Below, in pieces: positions 35,352 to 45,370 of a DNA stretch of 64,000 nt (position 1 is its first letter; every line of letters begins with the position of its first letter). The notes under the pieces were generated by a model. The model was not told the DNA's origin. It ran no database searches and worked only from the letters and a program-made list of their open reading frames with translations. This stretch comes from Sphingomonas sp. S1-29 (lineage in GTDB: Bacteria > Pseudomonadota > Alphaproteobacteria > Sphingomonadales > Sphingomonadaceae). The DNA lies in NCBI RefSeq assembly GCF_026167545.1, contig NZ_CP110678.1, forward strand, positions 1,361,501 through 1,425,500, given 5' to 3'. The position numbers were made by a program, and so were the translations under genes.

Positions 35352-37529
35352 TTAGTGATGGCCAGGGGCATAGGAATGCTCGATGGCCTTGTAATATTCG
35401 AGATCATGCGCTGGGGGCTGGACGCCCGTCGGCAACGCCCGGCCTGAAACGCTCGCGAAATACGCGATACTGGCGTCACGCCACCATATGGCCTCGCGCT
35501 GCTGGATCGCAAGGAACTGGGTAACCTCTTCGAAGCGCGGCGCATCAACGAAGGGCTTGAGCGTCGCCCAGCGCGCCTGCATGTCGCCCACCCCGGCAAC
35601 GCCGCGATCATAGCGGTGCAGCAATTCGGCCCAGAGCGTCCGCCCCGACTTCATCTTCTCGTCCCAGCCGACATGGTGGAACCACAAGAGATCCTTGTCG
35701 TCGACGCTGCGACGGCTGGCGAAGCGACGCGCGACCTGCGGCATATATTGCGCGACCGCGTTCGATCCGCTTGCGGTGCGATCGAAGCCGATGCCGTCCT
35801 TGTCGGCGCGGTGATAATAGACCGGGTTCCATTCGGGGCGCGCCAGATCGGACACCCACGGCCCCGGACCATAATGGTGGCCGGTGGCCATCAGGTGCGC
35901 GAGCCCCATCGGGGTCATGTAATCGACGACGGTTTCGCGCGACCCCATCATCATCGCGGTGACCGGCTGGACGAACGCCGGATCGGGGGTGAAGGTCTGC
36001 TTCGCCCATTCGCGCGCGATCGCGTCCGCCGACAATTGGTGATCCCAGGCGAGCCGACCGAAGGCGTACCAATTGGCCTGGTCGAAGATCGACCCCGACC
36101 AGTTGCGGTCGCTGCCGATATTGGCGACCCCCGCCATGCCGTTGAGCGTGTGGCCCTCGAGCGATCCGTCGATCACCTCGGCGACGGTCGATCCCTTGCC
36201 CTTGGCGAAGGTGTCGGCGTCGAGCACCTCCTCGTACATCGGCGCGAGATAGGCGAGGTGCGTCGCGAAGCCGAGATACTCCTTGGTGATTTGGAACTCC
36301 ATCATCAGCGGAGTCTTGGGCATCGTCCCGAACATCGGGTGGAAGGGTTCGCGCGGCTGGAAATCGATCGCGCCGTTCTTGACCTGGACGATGACATTGT
36401 CGGCGAACTTGCCGTCGAGCGGCTTGAAGTCCGAATAGGCCTGCTTCGCGCGATCGTCGGGATCGGCCTCCGAATAGACGAAGGCGCGCCACATTACGAT
36501 ACCGCCATGCGGCTTGACCGCCGCGGCGAGCATGTTGGCACCCTCGGCATGGGTGCGCTTGTAATCCTGCGGCCCCGGCTGGCCTTCCGAATTGGCCTTG
36601 ACCAGGAACCCGCCGAAATCAGGGATCGCGGCATAGATTTCGTCGGCCTTGGCCTTCCACCACGCCGCCACCGCGGGATCGAGCGGATCGGCGGTCGTGG
36701 TCTGCTTGAGCTCGACCGGGGTCGACCAGCGCGCCGACAGATACACCTTGATGCCATAGGGGCGCAGCACATCGGCGACCGCGGCGGCCTTGGCGATCCA
36801 CGGCGCGGTCATGCTGTCGGGCTTGGCGTTGACGTTGTTGAGCACCGCGCCGTTGATGCCGATCGATGCGTTGGCGCGCGCATAGTCGGTATAGCGCTGG
36901 TCGTTGACGTCGGGCAGCTTCCACCAGTCCCAGATCGACTGGCCCGCATAGCCGCGCTCGACGGTGCGATCGAGATTGTCCCAATGGTTGAGCAGGCGAA
37001 GATCGACCTTGGGCTGCTCGGCAACGTCGATCGCATCGATCGCGGTGCCGGTCTGGAGCTCGCGCAGCAGCGCGAACGCACCGTACAACACCCCGACCGG
37101 ACGATTGGCGGCGACGACGATCAACTTGCGCCCGTCGCGCTCGATGCTGCGGATCACGAAGCCTTCATCGCCCGCCTTGGCGAGCGGCAGTCCGAGCGCG
37201 GCGATCGCGGGATCGTCGCGCGTGCCGATCATCACGCCATGGCTGGGTGCGGCAGCAGGAGTCGAGGCGGTGCAATCGCGCGGCGCGGCCTTTTCGGTCA
37301 TCGCGTCGATCGCGGTTTCGATCTCGCGCGCGGCGATCGCGATCGTCGCCTGGGTCGCGCGCTGCGCCGCGGCGACGCAGCCGGCATAGGGATCGACCGC
37401 GAGGCGCTGCGCGGTGGGAAGCGGCGCGTGCCGCAGCCACAGATCATAGCCGTCTTCGGCCTGCGCGGGGGCGGTGGCGCTCAGCGTTGCTGCAAGGGCC
37501 AGTCCGAATTTCGTCAGCGATCGCTGCAT
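35352..37529 (-). CDS. aguA: GH67 alpha-glucuronidase, secreted
   Basis: 725 residues. A signal peptide (FGLALAATLSATAPAQAE) is followed by the three GH67 domains: an N-terminal alpha/beta domain (DDPAIAALGLPLAKAGDEGF), the barrel (LRLLNHWDNLDRTVERGYAG, IGINGAVLNNVNAKP, GGFLVKANSEGQPGPQDYKR with acidic catalytic residues nearby) and a helical C-terminal domain. It removes (4-O-methyl-)glucuronate from the non-reducing end of short aldouronic acids. The signal peptide suggests periplasmic action; many GH67 enzymes are cytoplasmic. It leads the unit with the semialdehyde dehydrogenase and is divergent from manD. Confidence 0.94.
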   Translation of the reverse strand: MQRSLTKFGLALAATLSATAPAQAEDGYDLWLRHAPLPTAQRLAVDPYAGCVAAAQRATQATIAIAAREIETAIDAMTEKAAPRDCTASTPAAAPSHGVMIGTRDDPAIAALGLPLAKAGDEGFVIRSIERDGRKLIVVAANRPVGVLYGAFALLRELQTGTAIDAIDVAEQPKVDLRLLNHWDNLDRTVERGYAGQSIWDWWKLPDVNDQRYTDYARANASIGINGAVLNNVNAKPDSMTAPWIAKAAAVADVLRPYGIKVYLSARWSTPVELKQTTTADPLDPAVAAWWKAKADEIYAAIPDFGGFLVKANSEGQPGPQDYKRTHAEGANMLAAAVKPHGGIVMWRAFVYSEADPDDRAKQAYSDFKPLDGKFADNVIVQVKNGAIDFQPREPFHPMFGTMPKTPLMMEFQITKEYLGFATHLAYLAPMYEEVLDADTFAKGKGSTVAEVIDGSLEGHTLNGMAGVANIGSDRNWSGSIFDQANWYAFGRLAWDHQLSADAIAREWAKQTFTPDPAFVQPVTAMMMGSRETVVDYMTPMGLAHLMATGHHYGPGPWVSDLARPEWNPVYYHRADKDGIGFDRTASGSNAVAQYMPQVARRFASRRSVDDKDLLWFHHVGWDEKMKSGRTLWAELLHRYDRGVAGVGDMQARWATLKPFVDAPRFEEVTQFLAIQQREAIWWRDASIAYFASVSGRALPTGVQPPAHDLEYYKAIEHSYAPGHH

Positions 37530-37570
37530 AATTTATCCGCTCCGATTCGCCGGCTCGTGCGTGGCCGGCA

Positions 37571-37606
37571 TTGACAGACAGGGGCTATACCATGGTAGCG
37601 CTATCA
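37571..37606 (+). promoter_or_regulatory. LacI-type operator between aguA and manD, with TTGACA
   Basis: TGGTAGCGCTATCA (37593-37606) is followed by a 75-nt leader to manD and lies 64 nt upstream of aguA on the other strand. A TTGACA at 37571-37576 on the plus strand puts the operator over the likely -10 position for manD. Confidence 0.68.
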
Positions 37607-37681
37607 ATAAAGGGGCGATCATCAGTCGCCAAAATCCCGGCGAATCATATCGATTCGACCTGAAATATGAGAGGATGCTGG

Positions 37682-38893
37682 ATGCCGCGTATCACAGCCG
37701 CCCGGGTGATCATCACCTGCCCCGGCCGCAACTTCGTCACGCTCAAGATCGAATGCGACGATGGCACCACCGGCGTCGGCGACGCGACGCTCAACGGCCG
37801 CGAGCTGGCGGTGGCCAGTTACCTCAGCGAACATGTCATCCCCTGCCTGATCGGTCGCGACGCGCACCGGATCGAGGATGTCTGGCAGTATCTGTACAAG
37901 GGCGCCTATTGGCGGCGCGGCCCGGTGACGATGTCGGCGATCGCCGCGGTCGATACCGCGTTGTGGGACATCAAGGGCAAGCTGGCCGGCCTGCCGGTCT
38001 ACCAGCTGCTCGGCGGGGCAAGCCGCGAGAGCGTGATGGTCTATGGCCACGCCAACGGCAGCTCGATCGACGACACGATCGAGGCCGCGCTCGAATATCA
38101 GCAGCAGGGCTATAAGGCGATCCGGCTGCAATGCGGCGTTCCCGGCATGGCATCGACCTATGGCGTGTCGAAGGACCGTTATTTCTACGAACCCGCCGAT
38201 GCCGACCTGCCCACCGAAAATGTCTGGTCGACCAGCAAATATCTCCGCGTCGTGCCCGAATTGTTCAAGGCGGCGCGCGAGGCGCTGGGCTGGGACGTCC
38301 ATCTGCTCCACGACATCCATCACCGGCTGACGCCGATCGAGGCCGGGCGCCTCGGCAAGGATCTCGAACCCTATCGCCCCTTCTGGCTCGAGGACGCGAC
38401 CCCCGCCGAGAACCAGGACGCGTTCCGGCTGATCCGCCAGCACACCACCAGCCCGCTGGCGGTGGGCGAGATCTTCAATTCGATCTGGGACTGCAAGGCG
38501 CTGATCGAGAACCAGCTAATCGACTATATCCGCGCCACCGTGGTCCATGCCGGCGGCATCACCCATTTGCGCCGGATCGCCGCGCTCGCCGATCTCTACC
38601 AGATCAAGACCGGCTGCCACGGCGCGACCGACCTGTCGCCGGTCTGCATGGCCGCCGCGCTGCACTTCGACCTGTCGGTGCCCAATTTCGGCGTCCAGGA
38701 ATATATGCGCCACACGCCCGAGACCGACGCGGTCTTCCCGCACGCCTACACCTTCGCCGACGGCGCGATGCACCCGGGCGATGCGCCGGGGCTGGGCGTC
38801 GACATCGACGAGGAACTTGCGGCGGGCTATGAATATAGCCGCGCCTATCTGCCGGTGAACCGGCGCGAAGACGGCACGATGCACGACTGGTGA
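37682..38893 (+). CDS. manD: D-mannonate dehydratase, enolase superfamily (ManD type)
   Basis: 403 residues. It begins [20 protein letters not shown] and shows the ManD enolase-superfamily features: a capping domain, [41 protein letters not shown] with metal-binding Asp/His, [10 protein letters not shown] and LAVGEIFNS metal ligands, and the C-terminal NFGVQEYM. It dehydrates D-mannonate to 2-keto-3-deoxy-D-gluconate in glucuronate breakdown. Uronate isomerase, mannonate oxidoreductase and KDG kinase are not in this window. I chose the ATG at 37682, with AGAGGA 6 nt upstream, over one 15 nt earlier. The stop overlaps the GTG of the next gene. Confidence 0.92.
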   Translation: MPRITAARVIITCPGRNFVTLKIECDDGTTGVGDATLNGRELAVASYLSEHVIPCLIGRDAHRIEDVWQYLYKGAYWRRGPVTMSAIAAVDTALWDIKGKLAGLPVYQLLGGASRESVMVYGHANGSSIDDTIEAALEYQQQGYKAIRLQCGVPGMASTYGVSKDRYFYEPADADLPTENVWSTSKYLRVVPELFKAAREALGWDVHLLHDIHHRLTPIEAGRLGKDLEPYRPFWLEDATPAENQDAFRLIRQHTTSPLAVGEIFNSIWDCKALIENQLIDYIRATVVHAGGITHLRRIAALADLYQIKTGCHGATDLSPVCMAAALHFDLSVPNFGVQEYMRHTPETDAVFPHAYTFADGAMHPGDAPGLGVDIDEELAAGYEYSRAYLPVNRREDGTMHDW

Positions 38894-40182
38894 GCAACAC
38901 CGCCGAAACCGCCGCGGCGATGCCGAAGCCATCGGGCAATGTCCGCTGGATCGTCTGCGCGCTGCTCTTCTTCGCCGTCGTGCTGAGCTATGTCGATCGA
39001 CTGGTGCTGCCGACGCTCAAGCCCGATCTGCAGGGGCGCTATGGCTGGACCGAGACCGGCTATGCCGATCTCGCAATCTGGTTCCAGGCGGCGTACGGCA
39101 TCTCGTACGTCGTCTTCGGGCGGCTGATCGACAAGGTCGGCGCGCGGATCGGCTATGCGATGGCGGTGGCGATCTGGACGATCGGCCATGTCGCGCACAT
39201 CTTCTTCACCTCGACCGGCGGCATGATCCTCGCGCGGATCCCGCTGGCGATCGGCGAGGCGGGCACCTTCCCCGCCGCGATCGCCGCGACCAACGAATGG
39301 TTTCCCAAGCGCGAGCGCGCGCTGGCGATCGGGATCTTCAACGCCGGCAGCAATATCGGCGCGATCCTGACGCCGCTGATCGTGCCGATCATCGCGGTGA
39401 CGATGGGCTGGCGGATGGCGTTCATCCTCACCGGGCTGCTGACCGTGATCTGGCTGGTTGCGTGGCTGGCTTTCTACCGCAAGCCGCAGGAACATAAGCG
39501 CGTCTCGGCCGAGGAACTGGCGTTCATCGAGAGCGATCCGGTCGAGCCGACGCGCGCCGTCGCGTGGAGCAAGCTGCTGCGCCAGCGCCAGACCTGGGCG
39601 TATATGGCGGGCCGCTTCCTGATCGACCCGGTGTGGTGGACCTTCCTGTTCTGGCTGCCCGACTTCTTCAACCGCCAATATGGCGTCACGATGCTCGCCT
39701 TCGGCCCGCCGCTGATCGCGATCTATCTGCTCGCCGATGTCGGATCGGTGGCGGGCGGCTGGTTCTCGTCGCGGCTGATCGGCCGCGGCGCGAGCATCAA
39801 TCGCGGCCGCAAGACCGCGATGTTCGCCTGCGCGCTGTGCGCGGTGCCGATCGCCTTCGCGACCGAAGTGCCCTCGATGTGGTGGGCGGTGCTGCTGATC
39901 GGGCTGGCCTGCGCGGGGCATCAGGGCTTTTCGGCCAATCTCTACGCGCTGCCCGGCGATCTGTTGCCGCGCTGGGCGGCGGGGTCGGTGGTGGGGCTTG
40001 GCGGCCTGTCGGGCGCGATCGGCGGGATGTTGATGGCGCGCTTCGCCGGCAACATCCTCGAGACGCTGGGCAGCTACCAGCCGATCTTCATCGTCGCGTC
40101 GTGCGCGTATCTTTTGGCGCTGCTCGTGATCCACCTGATCGTGCCGCGCTATACGCCCGCCGATCCGGCGCGATTGACTTAG
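38890..40182 (+). CDS. MFS transporter, hexuronate (ExuT-like) family
   Basis: 430 residues, about 12 membrane segments. [20 protein letters not shown] and [20 protein letters not shown] match the ACS/ExuT group, related to but distinct from the carrier at 5421. It overlaps manD by 4 nt (GTGA), which strongly suggests glucuronate or galacturonate import feeding ManD. It is followed by a strong hairpin at 40197. Confidence 0.92.
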   Translation: MSNTAETAAAMPKPSGNVRWIVCALLFFAVVLSYVDRLVLPTLKPDLQGRYGWTETGYADLAIWFQAAYGISYVVFGRLIDKVGARIGYAMAVAIWTIGHVAHIFFTSTGGMILARIPLAIGEAGTFPAAIAATNEWFPKRERALAIGIFNAGSNIGAILTPLIVPIIAVTMGWRMAFILTGLLTVIWLVAWLAFYRKPQEHKRVSAEELAFIESDPVEPTRAVAWSKLLRQRQTWAYMAGRFLIDPVWWTFLFWLPDFFNRQYGVTMLAFGPPLIAIYLLADVGSVAGGWFSSRLIGRGASINRGRKTAMFACALCAVPIAFATEVPSMWWAVLLIGLACAGHQGFSANLYALPGDLLPRWAAGSVVGLGGLSGAIGGMLMARFAGNILETLGSYQPIFIVASCAYLLALLVIHLIVPRYTPADPARLT

Positions 40183-40196
40183 GACAGGCAAGGCTA

Positions 40197-40222
40197 GCGG
40201 CGGCCACGACTGTGGCCGCCGC
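40197..40222 (+). terminator. Hairpin after the manD-transporter unit
   Basis: GCGGCGGCCAC (40197-40207) pairs perfectly with 40212-40222 around the loop GACT, 15 nt after the stop. There is no clear T-run, so termination is probable but not certain. Confidence 0.65.
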
Positions 40223-40265
40223 GCAACATCATTTCACCTGCTTGGTCCATATTGTACTTTCTCAA

Positions 40266-40298
40266 TTGACACCATTTGCCGCAGTGGTAGCGTTATCA
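40266..40298 (+). promoter_or_regulatory. Promoter and LacI-type operator of the second TonB receptor
   Basis: TTGACA at 40266-40271, then the operator TGGTAGCGTTATCA at 40285-40298, covering the expected -10 position. The CAATTGACACC block is shared with the first receptor promoter. The start codon is 58 nt downstream. Confidence 0.68.
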
Positions 40299-40355
40299 GG
40301 ACGGCCACAAGAGTCGGCAACGGGAGCGGCGACTGCCGCACAGGAGGGGATTACG

Positions 40356-43300
40356 ATGCGTTCAACACGCACGCGCGCACTCGCGCACACGACATCGACG
40401 ATTGCACTGCTCACGTGGCTCGCGCTGCCGGGTACGGCGAGCGCCCAGGTCGCAGCCGAGTCGCCGACCAATGCGCAGCCGGCGGAAACCGCACCGGTCG
40501 CCAGCCAGGATCAGGATACCGCCGGGCAGGAGGACATCGTCGTCACCGGCGTCCGCGCCAGCCTTCAGCGCGCGATCGACATCAAGCGCAACTCCTCGGG
40601 CGTCGTCGACGCGATCTCGGCCGAAGACATCGGCAAGTTCCCCGACACCAACCTTGCCGAATCGCTCCAGCGCATCACCGGCGTGTCGATCAACCGCGTC
40701 AACGGCGAAGGTTCGCAGGTCTCGGTCCGTGGTTTCTCGGGCGGCTATAACCTGGTCACCGTCAACGGCCGCCAGTTGCCGGCGTCGAACATCGACACCA
40801 GCGGCGCCAACGCCTTTGCGCGCGGTGCAGGCCGCTCATTCGATTTCCAGAATGTCGCGTCGGAAGGCGTCAGCGGGCTTGAAGTGTACAAGACCGGTCG
40901 CGCCGCGATCCCGTCGGGCGGCATCGGCGCCGCGATTAACATCGTCACCCGCAAGCCGCTCGATGCGCGCGAAAGCGGCCTCACAGGGTCGATCGGTGCC
41001 AAGGCCCTGTACGACACCTCGGTCGAGAAGGCCGAGGGCGACAAGAACCGCATCACCCCAGAGCTTTCGGGGCTCCTAAGCTATGCCAACGAAGATAACA
41101 CCTTCGGCGCGGCGGTGTTCGGCAGCTATCAGCTGCGCCATTCGGCATCGGTGAACTCGAATCCGAACTATTGGAACGTGGTTCCGACCTCGACGTTCTT
41201 CACCCCAGGTACCTTCATCAACGCGCTGACCGTGGTCGATAGCCGTCCGACAGCGCCTTATGTGCTGATCCCCAACGACAGCCGCTATGCATTCTCCGAA
41301 AACCGCCGCGAACGTATCAACTTTCAGGGCGTTTTGCAGTTTCGGCCGACTGACCGGCTCGAGATCAGCATCGACAGCCTGTACGCGCAGAACCGTCTGA
41401 GCGAGGAACGCAGCGAGCAGACCAACTGGTTCAACCGCCCGTTCAGCCGCGTCACCTTCGACGACAACCCCAACATGGCGACCGCCACGTTCCTGTCGGA
41501 CTATCTGCCCAGCGGACCGAAGGACGAGGGTTTCGAGCAGCAGCGTTTCGCGACCAAGACCGAATTGGTGTCGGTTGGTCTCAATGCAAAGTGGGAATTC
41601 GCCGACAACTTCACGCTGAAGCTCGACGGACATCATTCGAAGTCGACCTCGTCGCCCGACAACCCTAATGGGACGTCGGCCACGTTGTTCTCAATGGGCG
41701 CGCCGGTCATCGCAGGCCATACGCTCGACTTCACCAGCGGCTTTCCGCAGCAGACGCAGACGCTCAACGATTGCGTGAAAGGCAATTGCAACAACCAGCT
41801 CGACGTCGGTGATCTGGGTACGCAGATCGGGCGCACCGTGACTGCCAACCAGACGCAGACGATCACGCAGGCGCGTGCCGAGCTTGGCTGGGATCTGGGC
41901 GGCGGCAGCCGCTTCGACGCCGGCTTCAACTATACCGATTCGAAGATGCGCTCGACGCAGGCGCAAACCCAGCAGACGCTGGGTAACTGGGGAATTGAGG
42001 ACACCGGAATCGTCAGCCAGCTGGCGGGCGACCTGGTCGACACGATTTGCATCACCTGCAAGTTCGACGATTTCGATCCAGGCGCGACCGGGTCGTCGCT
42101 CATCGCCTTTCGCGGCAATGCGGTCGATCTGCTCGACGTATTCAGCCCCTATTATGCGGGTCTCGGCAATCCCAACATCGCGTCGGCGCCCGCCGACGAT
42201 ACGGTGCAAGAGCGCATCTGGGCGGTCTATGGTCAGTTCACCTGGAACGGCGAAGTCGCGCAGGTTCCCGCCAACCTCGTGATCGGCGCGCGGTACGAGC
42301 AGACGCGCGTGAGGTCCGATGCGGTCCAGACTTACAACAACATCACCTGGATTTCGGACAATGATTTCCGCGGTGATGCCAGCGGGGTGTTCACGACGAT
42401 CACTCAGCGCGGCAACTACAACAACCTGCTGCCCGCGGTCGATTTCAGCGTCGAGCCGATCCAGAACGTCAAGGCACGCGTTTCGTTTAGCCGCACGCTT
42501 GGTCGCCCCGATTACGGCAGCCTCTTCGCCACGTCTTCTGCCGGTGCACCGGGTCGGCCGACCTTGCTGGGGGGCATCCCCACCGGCAGCTCGGGCAACG
42601 CCAACCTGCTGCCATTGCTGTCGGACAATTTCGACGTGTCGGTCGAATGGTATTATAAGCCGTCGAGCTTCGTTTCGCTCGGCTTCTTCGACAAGCGCGT
42701 GTCGAACTTCCTCGGCAACGGCGTGATCAATCAAGAACTGTTCGGGCTGCGCGACCCGACATCGGGCGCACCGGGTTCGCGCTCGGGAATTGCCGCCGCC
42801 TATCTGCGTGCCAATGCGCGCGATTTGAGCGACGTCAACCTGTTCACCTACACTGCGTTGCTGATCCGCAACAACGGTAATCAGGCAGCGGCAACCGCGC
42901 AGTTTGAGGCAAATTATTCGAACGGCGCACTCAACCAGGGGTTCGTCGATACGGTCCTCAACCAGGTCGACATCGTCGCGGACGCCAATGATCCGCTGTT
43001 CAACTTCTCGGTATCGCAGCCGATCAACAACCGCGAAGGCAAGATCAACGGTTTCGAATTTGCCCTGACGCACTTCTTTGGTGATACCGGCTTTGGTTTT
43101 GCTGGGTCGTATACCAAGGTCAGCGGCGACGTGAACGTCGACCCCTATGCCGACCCGTTGGTCAACATCTTCGCTCTGACCGGCTTGGGCGACAGCGCCA
43201 ACGCCACCGCGATCTATGACAAGAACGGCCTGTCGGCGCGCGCTGCCTACAACTGGCGTGCATCCTACCTGACGGCCACCAACCAGGGCGGCAACCGCAA

Positions 43301-43496
43301 CCCGCTGTTCGTCGCGCCGTTCGGCACGCTCGACGTCAACGTCAGCTACGACGTCAACGAGAACATCGCGCTTACGCTCGAGGGCATCAACCTGCTGAGC
43401 GAAAGCGTGCGGACCTACGGCCGTACCGAGCGCAACCTGGTATTCGCGCAGGAGCTCAAGCCACGCATCCTGTTCGGTGCCCGCTATCGCTTCTGA
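40356..43496 (+). CDS. TonB-dependent receptor, Xanthomonas/Caulobacter type (second of two)
   Basis: 1046 residues. A signal peptide (IALLTWLALPGTASAQ) precedes the TonB box-like GQEDIVVTGVRASLQRAI, the plug domain (IGKFPDTNLAESLQRITGVS, VSVRGFSGGYNLVTVNGRQL) and the barrel ending in GARYRF. One extracellular loop pair carries four cysteines (DCVKGNCNN and CITCKF). It probably imports a xylan fragment different from that of the first receptor. AGGAGGGG precedes the ATG. A terminator at 43529 follows, and the SapC-cupin-halogenase genes begin 120 nt downstream in the same direction. Confidence 0.93.
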   Translation: MRSTRTRALAHTTSTIALLTWLALPGTASAQVAAESPTNAQPAETAPVASQDQDTAGQEDIVVTGVRASLQRAIDIKRNSSGVVDAISAEDIGKFPDTNLAESLQRITGVSINRVNGEGSQVSVRGFSGGYNLVTVNGRQLPASNIDTSGANAFARGAGRSFDFQNVASEGVSGLEVYKTGRAAIPSGGIGAAINIVTRKPLDARESGLTGSIGAKALYDTSVEKAEGDKNRITPELSGLLSYANEDNTFGAAVFGSYQLRHSASVNSNPNYWNVVPTSTFFTPGTFINALTVVDSRPTAPYVLIPNDSRYAFSENRRERINFQGVLQFRPTDRLEISIDSLYAQNRLSEERSEQTNWFNRPFSRVTFDDNPNMATATFLSDYLPSGPKDEGFEQQRFATKTELVSVGLNAKWEFADNFTLKLDGHHSKSTSSPDNPNGTSATLFSMGAPVIAGHTLDFTSGFPQQTQTLNDCVKGNCNNQLDVGDLGTQIGRTVTANQTQTITQARAELGWDLGGGSRFDAGFNYTDSKMRSTQAQTQQTLGNWGIEDTGIVSQLAGDLVDTICITCKFDDFDPGATGSSLIAFRGNAVDLLDVFSPYYAGLGNPNIASAPADDTVQERIWAVYGQFTWNGEVAQVPANLVIGARYEQTRVRSDAVQTYNNITWISDNDFRGDASGVFTTITQRGNYNNLLPAVDFSVEPIQNVKARVSFSRTLGRPDYGSLFATSSAGAPGRPTLLGGIPTGSSGNANLLPLLSDNFDVSVEWYYKPSSFVSLGFFDKRVSNFLGNGVINQELFGLRDPTSGAPGSRSGIAAAYLRANARDLSDVNLFTYTALLIRNNGNQAAATAQFEANYSNGALNQGFVDTVLNQVDIVADANDPLFNFSVSQPINNREGKINGFEFALTHFFGDTGFGFAGSYTKVSGDVNVDPYADPLVNIFALTGLGDSANATAIYDKNGLSARAAYNWRASYLTATNQGGNRNPLFVAPFGTLDVNVSYDVNENIALTLEGINLLSESVRTYGRTERNLVFAQELKPRILFGARYRF

Positions 43497-43528
43497 TCGG
43501 CACCTGCCGGTACCGTACAAAGCAGGAG

Positions 43529-43560
43529 GGGCCGTCCGTCATGGGCGGCCCTTTCCGTTT
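43529..43560 (+). terminator. Intrinsic terminator after the second TonB receptor
   Basis: GGGCCGTCC (43529-43537) pairs with GGGCGGCCC (43543-43551; one G-T pair) around the loop GTCAT, followed by a T-rich tail TTTCCGTTT. It would limit, but perhaps not abolish, read-through into the SapC gene. Confidence 0.75.
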
Positions 43561-43616
43561 GGACCCGCGCCGGACGATTGCTACCCTGCTGCATCCTTGA
43601 AGGGCGTCACGACCGA

Positions 43617-44342
43617 ATGAACCGCGTTCTGCTCAACAACGTCGATCATCACGCCATGAAGGTGGCGATCCTCAGCGGCGCCGCGTTCGGCGACTGCGCC
43701 AACCAGCTGCCGGTCTTCCCTTCCGAATTCCAGGAGCTCCAGCGCGAGTTCGCGATCGTTTTCCGCCGCAACGACGACGGGATCGACGCCTATGTCCTGC
43801 TCGGGCTCGATCGCGACGAAAACCTGTTCCTCGGCGAACATGGCTGGACCAGCCGCTATGTCCCCGCGATCCAGCGCCGCGGCCCCTTCTCGATCGCGCT
43901 GGCGCGGCCCGACCCCGGCGGCGCGCCCGCCAACACCGACTTGATGATCCATGTCGACCTCGACGATCCGCGCGTCGGCGATCCCGACGGATTGCCGCTG
44001 TTCCTCGATCATGGCGGCAACGCGCCGTATCTCGACGAGGCCGGCGCGGTGCTGACCGTCATCTTCGAAGGGATGCAGACCGCGCGCGCGATCAACGCCG
44101 AGCTCGAAGCCGCCGGGCTGCTGAAGCCGGTGACGATGCAGATCGATCTCGACGACGAGACCCAATATGAAGTGCCCGACCTGCTGACGGTCGATCCGCA
44201 GGCGCTGGCCGAGCTGTCGGGCGACGCGCTCGAACGGCTGCACCGCAGCGGGTTGCTCCACGCCGCGACGATGGCCGCCTGCTCGCTCGGCAACATCCCT
44301 GAGCTGATCGCGCGCAAGAACCGCAAGCGTGCTGCCCCGTGA
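43617..44342 (+). CDS. SapC family protein
   Basis: 241 residues, no signal peptide. FPSEFQELQREFAIVFRRND, followed by GIDAYVLLGLDRDENLFL, is the start of the SapC family domain; FSIALARPDPG and PLFLDHGGNAPYLDE follow. SapC proteins of proteobacteria often sit beside TonB receptors, cupin-like proteins and flavin-dependent halogenases, but their function is not established. The ATG at 43617 is preceded by a weak GAAGGG; it could instead start further upstream at 43578. The stop overlaps the GTG of the cupin gene. No operator is seen before it, so it may depend on read-through from the receptor. Confidence 0.85.
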   Translation: MNRVLLNNVDHHAMKVAILSGAAFGDCANQLPVFPSEFQELQREFAIVFRRNDDGIDAYVLLGLDRDENLFLGEHGWTSRYVPAIQRRGPFSIALARPDPGGAPANTDLMIHVDLDDPRVGDPDGLPLFLDHGGNAPYLDEAGAVLTVIFEGMQTARAINAELEAAGLLKPVTMQIDLDDETQYEVPDLLTVDPQALAELSGDALERLHRSGLLHAATMAACSLGNIPELIARKNRKRAAP

Positions 44343-45370
44343 CCAAGCCGATCACCGACCGGCACGCGATCGAGATCTCGGCCGGCGACCCCGCCGCCGG
44401 TGATCTCGAAGCCTTGGTCGCGGCGGGTCAGCCGGTGGTGATCCGCGGGCTGGTCGCCGACTGGCCGGTAGTGGCGGCGGGCCGCAGCGGCGCCAAGGCA
44501 GCCGCCGACTATGTCCTGCAATTCTACAATGGCCGCCCCGGCACCGGCTACACCGCGCGGCCCGAATTACGCGGCCGCTATTATTACGACGAGACGCTGA
44601 CCGCGCTCGATTTCGATCGCGAACGCGTCCAGCTCGACGAGTATCTAGGCCGCATCCTCGGCGCGCTCGGCGACCCCGCCTCCCCCGGTTTCTACGTCGG
44701 ATCGACCGATCTCAACCAATATTTCCCCGGCTTCAGCGACGCAAATCCGCTCGCGCTGCCCGGGCCTGCGTTCGATCGCGTGCTGCGCAGCATCTGGATC
44801 GGCAACCGCACCACCGCGACGACGCATTACGACATGTCGAACAACATCGCCTGCGTCGCGGCGGGCCGGCGTCGCTTTACGCTGTTTCCTCCCGACCAGG
44901 TCGCGAACCTCTATCCCGGCCCGCTCGAGCCCACCCCCGGCGGACAAGTCGTGTCGCTGGTGAACCTCGCCGATCCCGATCTCGAGGCCTTTCCGAACTT
45001 CGCGCACGCGGCGCAGGCGGCGCAGATCGCCGAGCTCGGGCCGGGCGACGCGGTCGTGTATCCAGCGCTCTGGTGGCATCAGGTCGAGGCGCTCGGCGAG
45101 TTCAACATCCTGGTGAATTATTGGTGGAACGCCGCGCCGGCGTTCGCCGACACCCCGATGAACACGCTGCTCCACGCGATGCTCAGCCTGCGCGATCGGC
45201 CGCAGACCGAGAAGGATGCGTGGGCGGCGATGTTCGACTATTATGTCTTCGGCCCTGCCACCCGCCCGGTGGCGCATCTGCCAAGGGCCGCGCAGGGGCC
45301 GCTCGCCCCGCTCGACGACATGGGTGCGCGCCGGCTGCGCGCCGAACTCTTGCGGAGGCTGAACCGATGA
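44339..45370 (+). CDS. Cupin-like (JmjC/FIH-type) putative Fe(II)/2-oxoglutarate oxygenase
   Basis: 343 residues. The iron facial triad is visible as His163 and Asp165 in TTHYDMS and His247 in LWWHQVE; FTLFPPDQVANLYPGP is typical of Cupin_8 proteins. It is paralogous to the protein at 32589. Its GTG overlaps the SapC stop, and its stop overlaps the halogenase start (ATGA), so the three proteins are made together. Possible roles are hydroxylation of a receptor, a protein partner or a small molecule handled by the halogenase; none is proven. Confidence 0.87.
   Translation: MTKPITDRHAIEISAGDPAAGDLEALVAAGQPVVIRGLVADWPVVAAGRSGAKAAADYVLQFYNGRPGTGYTARPELRGRYYYDETLTALDFDRERVQLDEYLGRILGALGDPASPGFYVGSTDLNQYFPGFSDANPLALPGPAFDRVLRSIWIGNRTTATTHYDMSNNIACVAAGRRRFTLFPPDQVANLYPGPLEPTPGGQVVSLVNLADPDLEAFPNFAHAAQAAQIAELGPGDAVVYPALWWHQVEALGEFNILVNYWWNAAPAFADTPMNTLLHAMLSLRDRPQTEKDAWAAMFDYYVFGPATRPVAHLPRAAQGPLAPLDDMGARRLRAELLRRLNR

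Noticed and set aside
41691..43520. A 609-codon antisense frame over the second TonB receptor
   Set aside because: Same reasons: a mirror frame of a strong coding gene with no domain signature.
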